Assembly: GCA_030613915.1 (NCBI GenBank)
Contig: JAUWKY010000123.1
Span: 1 to 7,000 of the forward strand
Direction of reading: 5' to 3'
Length of the DNA: 7,000 nucleotides
From: Syntrophobacterales bacterium
Lineage (GTDB): Bacteria; Desulfobacterota; Syntrophobacteria; BM002
The first letter of the stretch is position 1. The number at the start of each line of letters is the position of its first letter. Positions 5,197-7,000 of this stretch are shown here, piece after piece. The notes under the pieces were generated by a model that did no database searches, was not told the DNA's origin, and worked only from the letters and a program-made list of their open reading frames with translations. The position numbers and the translations under genes were made by a program.

Positions 5197-6384
5197 ATGT
5201 ACCTGTCGTCCTTCATACACCGAGACGATTTATTTGATATCACCGAGCGTTGGCTTCTGGGTCGACTAGAGCCCGACGATGGCATGCGCATCACTAAAAT
5301 GCTTATCTGCGACGGCTTCGTACTGAGCCAGACGCTTGAAGCTGTAGCCACGGCTTTGCTGAAGATGACACATGGGCAACCTTTCCAACAGGAACGCATC
5401 CAGTTCAAAGGCCAGCTTCGTGATGCTATCTGCCAAAGCGCCCAGGATGGTAATACTCGCACCAAAGAACTGGTTCATCTCTACCAAACAAATCCCGAGT
5501 TCTTCTACCGAGAAGCACCCATCAATGGCGCCATTTGTCTGGATCAACAGGATCACCTCTTGGCCCTCTATCGAGTAAAACGTCCCAGAAGGATAGCTGA
5601 AAAGGCCAACCGTTACGTGGCCAATTGGATCTTCCAGTTGGTCCAAGACCGGGCGCGTGAGATGGCAGAGGAGCGCGCGCAAGAACATAATGTACCCCTG
5701 AAAGAACTCATCACCCCACCCAGACAAATGGATTTCGAGTTTATTACTGCAGAGAAGGACATTGCCGGGAGGTTCAGAGATAACAATATTGAACTTGATA
5801 AAGCGGCTCTTAAGATTCACGACGTTGGGGGACTTAAGATTGTTGCAGGCGCAGACAAGCTTTCTCAGCTTGAAAAAGAACTGTCCAAAGATCCTAACAT
5901 CAGAGTGATTGACCGGGAGAATTTTTCAGGAAGTTACCAGGCTACCAGCCTCATCATTGAAGTGCCTTGGGACCGAGAGCATGTCTGCCGCAGTTATATG
6001 GACCTGCGGGCGTGGGATAGATACCTTGAACGTGGTCTTCCTGAAGCAGAATTAAAAAAGGGATTGGAGCCTTTCCTGGAGGGCTCCAAACCTACCCTCA
6101 AAATCGAATTGATCCTTGCCACCTTCGCTGACATGGTGGAGTCAGAGCTGGGCAACAGCCTTCACGAAGAAAGAATCATAGCTCAGAGAGATAACAAGGT
6201 TTATAGAGGGTACATCCCCATGAATGTGGAGTTTCTCATCGAATATCTTTTTGCAGTCGGAGTAAGCCCTCAAATTCATATCGACCGCTTGCCCATAAAG
6301 CTCTGGGGACGCTATCTTCCTGATACGGTTATCGACCAGATCAGGGCGCTGTATAAAATGCCAGATTGTGAGCTATTCTGTTAG
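5197..6384 (+). CDS. Uncharacterised 395-residue protein, possibly a degenerate RelA/SpoT-type nucleotidyltransferase
   Basis: This soluble protein has no signal peptide or membrane segment. I do not recognise it with certainty. Residues about 125-310 recall the (p)ppGpp synthetase fold: a basic helix YRVKRPRRIAEKANRY (125-140), a coiled-coil-like helix (145-165), KIHDVGGLKIV (206-216) at the D-x-x-G-x-R/K-V strand position, NIRVIDRENFSGSY (234-247) where RelA has the R-x-x-D-Y...GY loop, LIIEVP (252-257), and KIELILATFADMVESELGNSLHEE (302-325) where RelA has E-x-Q-I-R-T followed by a W-x-x-L-E-H helix. The Q and R of that motif are L and A here, and the GY-x-S-x-H loop is altered, so synthetase activity may be lost. 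Residues 330-395 are an added C-terminal part. A stop lies just before the ATG at 5197, which has only a distant GAGGA, so M30 (5284) is an alternative start. The family call is inference. Confidence 0.6.
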   Translation: MYLSSFIHRDDLFDITERWLLGRLEPDDGMRITKMLICDGFVLSQTLEAVATALLKMTHGQPFQQERIQFKGQLRDAICQSAQDGNTRTKELVHLYQTNPEFFYREAPINGAICLDQQDHLLALYRVKRPRRIAEKANRYVANWIFQLVQDRAREMAEERAQEHNVPLKELITPPRQMDFEFITAEKDIAGRFRDNNIELDKAALKIHDVGGLKIVAGADKLSQLEKELSKDPNIRVIDRENFSGSYQATSLIIEVPWDREHVCRSYMDLRAWDRYLERGLPEAELKKGLEPFLEGSKPTLKIELILATFADMVESELGNSLHEERIIAQRDNKVYRGYIPMNVEFLIEYLFAVGVSPQIHIDRLPIKLWGRYLPDTVIDQIRALYKMPDCELFC

Positions 6385-6395
6385 CCGCGATGACT

Positions 6396-6785
6396 TTAGG
6401 TGTGATTTGAAATGACGCCGCTGAGGAAAGTGCGGTCATTGCCGGAAATCTTCGTAAAGCGGATACCCATCTCATGGTAGGCAGACTTACCTTCAGACTT
6501 GCGACCGTTGCTCCAGACTATTTCTGCGTTGACCAAAACTAAACGATCCTTGGTACTCATAACCAGACGAAAATTATCTTCCAAATCAGGCTTTTCCTGA
6601 CAGCGGATAAACGCGCCTCCGAGACTGACATTATGTGTCTGACCATCAACCAGACCATTAGACGTGGTCATCACCACGGGCCATTTTATCCTGGCCCTGG
6701 CATGTCGGCGATTTTCTGGGGACCCAAATCCGCTGAATAAAACAGACAGCTTTGCAACCGGTCTGTTAATAAGCTGCTTGACCAC
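6396..6785 (-). CDS. PilZ-domain protein, probable c-di-GMP receptor
   Basis: This is a cytosolic 129-residue single-domain protein. The PilZ signature is complete: the RxxxR motif at Arg26-Arg30 (ENRRHARARI), then N52-x-S54-x-x-G57 in HNVSLGGAFIRC, which is the accepted (D/N)xSxxG form, and the closing strand YHEMGIRFTKIS (103-114). With both motifs intact the protein should bind cyclic di-GMP and act on a partner in motility, adhesion or transcription; the partner is unknown. The start is GTG at 6785, with GGGGAG (6797-6792) 6 bases upstream on the minus strand; no ATG is available upstream in frame before a stop. It converges with the RelA-like gene, stop to stop 11 bases apart, with no visible terminator between them. 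Confidence 0.9.
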   Translation of the reverse strand: MVKQLINRPVAKLSVLFSGFGSPENRRHARARIKWPVVMTTSNGLVDGQTHNVSLGGAFIRCQEKPDLEDNFRLVMSTKDRLVLVNAEIVWSNGRKSEGKSAYHEMGIRFTKISGNDRTFLSGVISNHT

Positions 6786-7000
6786 CTCTTGCTCCCCTGC
6801 TCGGTGAAACCTCCACCGGACCCTTACCTGTTTTTAAAAATTGAGGCTTCATACCATACAAGGAGGGGTAAAGGCAAGCCTATTCGTGGCCAGCATGGAG
6901 GGGTGGAAAACCATGGTAGATAACAGACTAGAATGAGAAGAAAAAAGAACCGGTCAACAAATAATTATATATAGCAGCCAACAAAAATATGGATATGATT
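6786..7000. other. Region upstream of the PilZ gene to the window edge
   Basis: There is no coding sequence I can support. The end (6900-7000) is A/T-rich. On the minus strand a TATAAT lies at 6969-6964 without a convincing -35 box, and a TTGACC occurs farther in without a good -10, so the PilZ promoter is not resolved. TTTTTAAAAA at 6831-6840 is a simple palindrome without a G/C stem and is not a terminator. Confidence 0.5.

Noticed and set aside
4993..5220. 75-codon minus-strand frame in the divergent control region
   Set aside because: It has low-complexity hydrophobic content, no ribosome-binding site, and overlaps the sigma-54 element and the start of the RelA-like gene.
5169..5224. Direct repeat CATACACCGAG at 5169-5179 and 5214-5224
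   Set aside because: Only 11 bases and one pair, partly inside coding sequence; chance cannot be excluded and no function is suggested.
6870..6890. Second sigma-54-like element upstream of the PilZ gene (TGGCCACG...GGCT on the minus strand)
   Set aside because: The GG/GC spacing fits, but most other consensus positions do not match.
1..7000. CRISPR arrays, tRNA or rRNA genes, insertion sequences and attachment sites
   Set aside because: I looked for regular spaced repeats, tRNA-like cloverleaf arms, transposase motifs and terminal inverted repeats and saw none.

Overview
The window looks like bacterial chromosome of intermediate G+C. It has strong Shine-Dalgarno sequences, a PilZ (c-di-GMP) protein and a good sigma-54 type promoter. 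Together with a hexulose-phosphate synthase fused to an RraA-like domain (an architecture also known from archaea), this suggests an anaerobic deltaproteobacterium (Desulfobacterota-like). That placement is inference; no 16S or other marker gene is present.

Layout. 1-723 (minus) is the first 241 codons of an EamA/DMT-type membrane transporter that runs off the left edge. 724-1228 is a 505-base divergent intergenic region. It carries a sigma-70-like promoter, then a roughly 310-nt leader with several hairpins, a well-formed intrinsic terminator and a long-range stem that closes around that terminator. 1229-4100 (plus) is a tight three-gene operon: hxlB (6-phospho-3-hexuloisomerase), a fusion of hxlA (3-hexulose-6-phosphate synthase) with an RraA/HMG-aldolase-like domain, and a ketopantoate-reductase-family gene. 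4155-4854 (minus) is a two-gene operon of small unrecognised proteins, whose probable promoter has its -10 box inside a perfect inverted repeat. 4855-5196 is the divergent control region between that operon and the next gene, and includes a sigma-54-like -24/-12 element. 5197-6384 (plus) encodes a 395-residue protein that looks like a very divergent RelA/SpoT-type nucleotidyltransferase with altered catalytic motifs. 6396-6785 (minus) is a PilZ-domain protein, converging with it at 11 bases.

How the genes fit together. HxlA and HxlB interconvert ribulose 5-phosphate plus formaldehyde and fructose 6-phosphate. They can detoxify or assimilate formaldehyde, or in reverse make ribulose 5-phosphate while releasing it. 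The fused RraA-like domain keeps the residues of class II pyruvate aldolases, and the third gene is an NAD(P)H-dependent 2-oxoacid reductase. Aldol chemistry on a formaldehyde-linked oxoacid, followed by reduction, is therefore a testable idea for the operon. The leader suggests control by transcription attenuation. The right half (divergent RelA-like protein behind a sigma-54 promoter, PilZ protein) has a signalling flavour, but nothing links it functionally to the left half.
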